Shown here one piece after another: positions 60,484 through 60,878 of a stretch of 60,878 bases of DNA. The DNA is from Clostridia bacterium (lineage in GTDB: Bacteria; Bacillota; Clostridia; Oscillospirales; CAG-272): positions 1 to 60,878 of the forward strand of contig JAFUQQ010000016.1 in the NCBI GenBank assembly GCA_017472285.1. Direction: 5' to 3'. The notes beneath the pieces were generated by a model. That model was not told the origin of the DNA. It was given only the letters and a program-made list of their open reading frames with translations, and did no database searches. The stretch's first letter is position 1, and every line of letters begins with the position of its first letter. A program made the translations under genes and the position numbers.

Positions 60484-60878
60484 ATGTGGTAAAAAGGCAA
60501 TGCGGACCGCATTGCCTCAGCCTGTCCAAAAACCCCGTTTCGATTTTAGAAACGGGGTAAAATAATGCCCAGAAGATGAAGAAAGAGTCTCCGGTCTTGA
60601 TGTGGAGAGCTAATTTTTTCAAATTCATGGCAGCAAATTTAAGCTTGACCCATTTTGTAACTTGGAGCAAGCCTCTGTGTTGAGTATAACGCATAGCGTG
60701 TTTTTCTTTGGCATCTGCAAAAACGCGCTCAATCGTTTCTTTGCGAAGTTCGTAGAGAGCAGCATATTTTGGAGTATGTCTGAAATCCTCAGCCATTTCC
60801 AAATAGTTTGACCATATGTGCCGAGCAACTGTTTTTTGGCAATTTTGGCTATGGGTACAATGGTCTTTTGAGGGGCAA
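60473..60878 (-). CDS. IS1182-family-type transposase, C-terminal part (runs off the window)
   Basis: The frame is open to the right edge and gives CPSKDHCTHSQNCQKTVARH, IWSNYLEMAEDFRHTP, LRKETIERVFADAKEKHAMR and KLKFAAMNLKKLALH. This is the DDE-end and tail of the IS1182 (DDE_Tnp_1_6) family. The last about 14 residues are read from host sequence past the presumed end CCTCAGCCTGTCCAAAAAC (60515-60533). The 5' part lies outside the window, so intactness is unknown. Confidence 0.75.
   Translation of the reverse strand, partial: CPSKDHCTHSQNCQKTVARHIWSNYLEMAEDFRHTPKYAALYELRKETIERVFADAKEKHAMRYTQHRGLLQVTKWVKLKFAAMNLKKLALHIKTGDSFFIFWALFYPVSKIETGFLDRLRQCGPHCLFTTFKN
60496..60516 (-). terminator. 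Palindromic hairpin next to the transposon end
   Basis: GGCAATGCG and CGCATTGCC pair around GAC, with a T-run on the minus strand. It abuts the presumed IS end at 60515-60533, just as terminator palindromes abut both ends of the MITE at 5.9 kb. Confidence 0.55.

Noticed and set aside
1..60878. CRISPR arrays, tRNA, rRNA
   Set aside because: No regularly spaced repeats, cloverleaf with CCA end or conserved rRNA stretch was seen by reading; a computed scan would settle this.

Overview
The window looks like a chromosome segment from a low-to-moderate-GC, gut-type Firmicute (class Clostridia; an Oscillospirales- or Christensenellales-like commensal is my best guess, unverified). The evidence is AGGAGG-type ribosome sites, consensus SigA promoters with 17-bp spacers, an SLH-domain protein, SipW-type signal peptidases, a spoIIID-like fragment and a mucin/plant-glycan enzyme set (GH2, GH29, NagA, a GH63-like enzyme, an SGNH esterase). 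I found no rRNA, tRNA, CRISPR array or prophage block.

Layout. 0.3-5.8 kb: cardiolipin synthase, then two tandem BcrAB-like ABC exporters behind a small membrane protein. 5.9-6.2 kb: a MITE-like element bracketed by two copies of a terminator palindrome. 6.3-14.4 kb: the most interesting region. A tyrosine recombinase is followed by a 21-bp perfect inverted repeat pair (7217-7237 and 7505-7525) that encloses a consensus promoter. That promoter currently points away from a nine-gene cluster of SipW-type signal peptidases and TasA/camelysin-like secreted proteins. This reads as a phase-variable promoter switch, captured OFF, controlling a surface-fibre or biofilm-matrix operon. 14.4-14.6 kb: a truncated spoIIID-like gene.

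14.7-23 kb (minus strand): housekeeping genes metG-tatD, nagA, a trmN6-rsmI pair behind a SpoU methylase, an SLH protein and an unknown membrane protein. 23-26 kb: CDF metal exporter, V8-like secreted protease, lipoprotein. 26.2-28.9 kb: a translationally coupled three-gene cassette (AAA ATPase, Toprim-like protein, P-loop kinase) under a perfect consensus promoter, a candidate defence or RNA/DNA-processing system. 29-41 kb: RHH regulator, clpB, a DUF2156-GNAT fusion, prfC, dut, an unusual PfkB kinase, ruvX, glyS and a DUF368 (PopT-like) lipid-carrier flippase.

41-48.7 kb: small HTH-like protein, SLC13-type permease, lacZ and three membrane/TPR proteins. 48.85-49.42 kb: no ordinary gene, but a consensus promoter, two tandem three-codon micro-ORFs, a ten-codon ORF and a 19-bp-stem terminator: probably an abundant structured RNA. 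49.5-60.5 kb: flavoredoxin-rubredoxin, SDRs, glutamine synthetase, XRE regulator, SGNH esterase, fucosidase, PAS protein, GDPD, phosphatase, GNAT and a GH63-like glycosidase. The window ends inside an IS1182-type transposase whose end resembles the ends of the 5.9-kb MITE.

Several families of dispersed intergenic repeats (hairpins with A/T stems, GGGCRGTGCCC units, AAAGACAGAG units) recur between genes. Product names come from motif reading, not from searches. Coordinates of starts were chosen by ribosome-site spacing and often lie inside the longest open frame.
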